From IMG/VR virus record IMGVR_UViG_3300043436_000848, positions 1-21,940 of that record: DNA of 21,940 bases; one strand, written 5' to 3'. The position numbers and the translations under genes are program-made. Under the pieces are notes generated by a model. It was not told the origin of the DNA and searched no databases. It saw only the letters and a program-made list of their open reading frames with translations. The DNA is from a virus. How positions within the stretch are numbered: position 1 is the stretch's first letter; each line of letters starts with the position of its first letter. This document shows, one piece after another, positions 21,085-21,940 of the stretch.

Positions 21085-21854
21085 CACGCAAAAGACTATT
21101 TTTCGACATTGAAACAAGCCCGAATATAGTCACAAGCTGGCGAATCGGTTACAACCTTAATATAAGCCATGATAATATAGTAAAAGAACGTGCTATTATT
21201 TGCGTATGTTGGAAGTGGGAAGGCGAAGATAAAGTTCACGCTTTGACGTGGGACAAAAAACAAGACGATAAGACCCTACTAAAAAAGTTCATTCAAGAAC
21301 TCAACAAAGCAGACGAAATAATCGGACACAACGGCGACAGGTTTGATATTAAATGGCTTCGTACACGCTGTATATTTCATGACATTGAAATGTTCCCTAC
21401 ATACAGAACTATAGACACGCTTAAATACGCTAAAAGTGGCTTTTACTTTAACTCAAATAGACTTGATTACATAGGTAAATATTTGGGGGTTGGTGGCAAA
21501 GTAGATACGGGGGGTTTTGATACTTGGAAAAAGATTATTTTCGACAAAGACCCTGATGCTTTAAATCACATGGTTGAGTATTGCAAAAATGACGTAGTGA
21601 TTCTTGAAAAAGTATTTGATAAATTACGCCCATACTCTAAACACAAAGTAAACTATTCTACTTTAAGAGGTGGTGAACGGTGGGAATGCCCTAACTGCGG
21701 AACCCCTAACATACGACTAAGTAAAACCTATACAACTTCAGCTGGGACAATAATGCATTCGTTACAATGTAAGGACGGTTGCCGTTCGGCTTACTCAGTA
21801 AACAATAAAGTTTACATGGACTGGCTACAATATAAAATGATAAATAATATTTAG
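21081..21854 (+). CDS. DEDDy-type 3'-5' exonuclease-like protein with zinc ribbon
   Basis: A 257-residue RNase H-fold protein. Exo I: FFDIETSP (D9, E11). Exo II: IGHNGDRFDIKWL (D89). Exo III: YCKNDVVILEKV, with Y167 and D171 spaced as YxxxD, so DEDDy type. All four acidic residues and the tyrosine are present. Residues 203-234 form a probable zinc ribbon (CPNC and CKDGC), likely to grip nucleic acid. No polymerase domain follows. It resembles the proofreading exonuclease of family B polymerases as a stand-alone phage protein. It is coupled (ATGA) to the endolysin and ends the long unit, which is an unusual place for a DNA-metabolism gene. Confidence 0.8.
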   Translation: MTRKRLFFDIETSPNIVTSWRIGYNLNISHDNIVKERAIICVCWKWEGEDKVHALTWDKKQDDKTLLKKFIQELNKADEIIGHNGDRFDIKWLRTRCIFHDIEMFPTYRTIDTLKYAKSGFYFNSNRLDYIGKYLGVGGKVDTGGFDTWKKIIFDKDPDALNHMVEYCKNDVVILEKVFDKLRPYSKHKVNYSTLRGGERWECPNCGTPNIRLSKTYTTSAGTIMHSLQCKDGCRSAYSVNNKVYMDWLQYKMINNI

Positions 21855-21891
21855 TATCTTCGTACCTACTTCTTTTTCATGTTAGGTTTAA

Positions 21892-21925
21892 GCGGGGCTT
21901 TCTTTCGGGTTAGCCCTGTTTTTTT
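21892..21925 (+). terminator. Terminator ending the long late unit
   Basis: GGGCT (21895-21899) pairs with AGCCC (21912-21916) around a 12-nt loop, extended by a G-T wobble and a C-G pair, followed by seven T residues (21919-21925). It lies 40 nt after the exonuclease stop. Confidence 0.75.
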
Positions 21926-21940
21926 GTAAGGTTATTCTTG

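Overview
The window is part of a tailed (siphovirus-type) phage or prophage of a Bacteroidetes host, probably a Flavobacteria-like one. The evidence is a full virion gene set (small and large terminase, portal, protease/scaffold, major capsid, connector, tail tube, tape measure, fibres), a holin-spanin-endolysin lysis cassette, and almost no strong Shine-Dalgarno sites. Two promoters also resemble the Bacteroidetes -33/-7 type (TTG, then TAnnTTTG). GC content is roughly 40%. There is no integrase, tRNA or CRISPR array in the window.

Layout. (1) 17-1036: an overlapping run of small genes ending at a hairpin terminator. (2) 1093-4297: a host-type promoter, then a small membrane protein, small unknown proteins, a sigma-factor-like protein, a P22 gp3-like small terminase and the large terminase. 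(3) 4331-8415: two large tail-tip/fibre-type proteins. (4) 8446-8919: a single HK97-gp10-like gene. (5) 8920-10177: two overlapping genes on the minus strand, possibly tail-assembly chaperones. (6) 10254-12724: protease/scaffold fusion, major capsid protein, terminator, tail-tube candidate, terminator. (7) 12810-21854: one tightly packed unit with a virion protein, portal, connector, tape measure, tail terminator, fibre, DUF1566-like protein, holin, unimolecular spanin, endolysin and DEDDy exonuclease, ending in a terminator.

The most interesting signal is a bipartite element, TAACCA-N13-TTACTTAT followed by an RGRTA-like tail. It occurs four times with exactly the same 13-nt spacing, each time 6-9 nt before the first gene of plus-strand units 3, 4, 6 and 7. 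It does not match the host promoter type. It looks like a phage late promoter, and the sigma-like protein at 1516-2019, which lies behind a host-type promoter, is the natural candidate for recognising it. Because the element lies so close to the ATG, the late mRNAs would be leaderless or nearly so.

A second whole-window signal is the apparent complete absence of the palindromes GATC and GGCC, which suggests past selection by host restriction. Gene order also departs from the usual HK97/lambda order: portal and tape measure lie after the capsid and tail tube, tail-tip genes come directly after the terminase, and the minus-strand pair splits the structural block.
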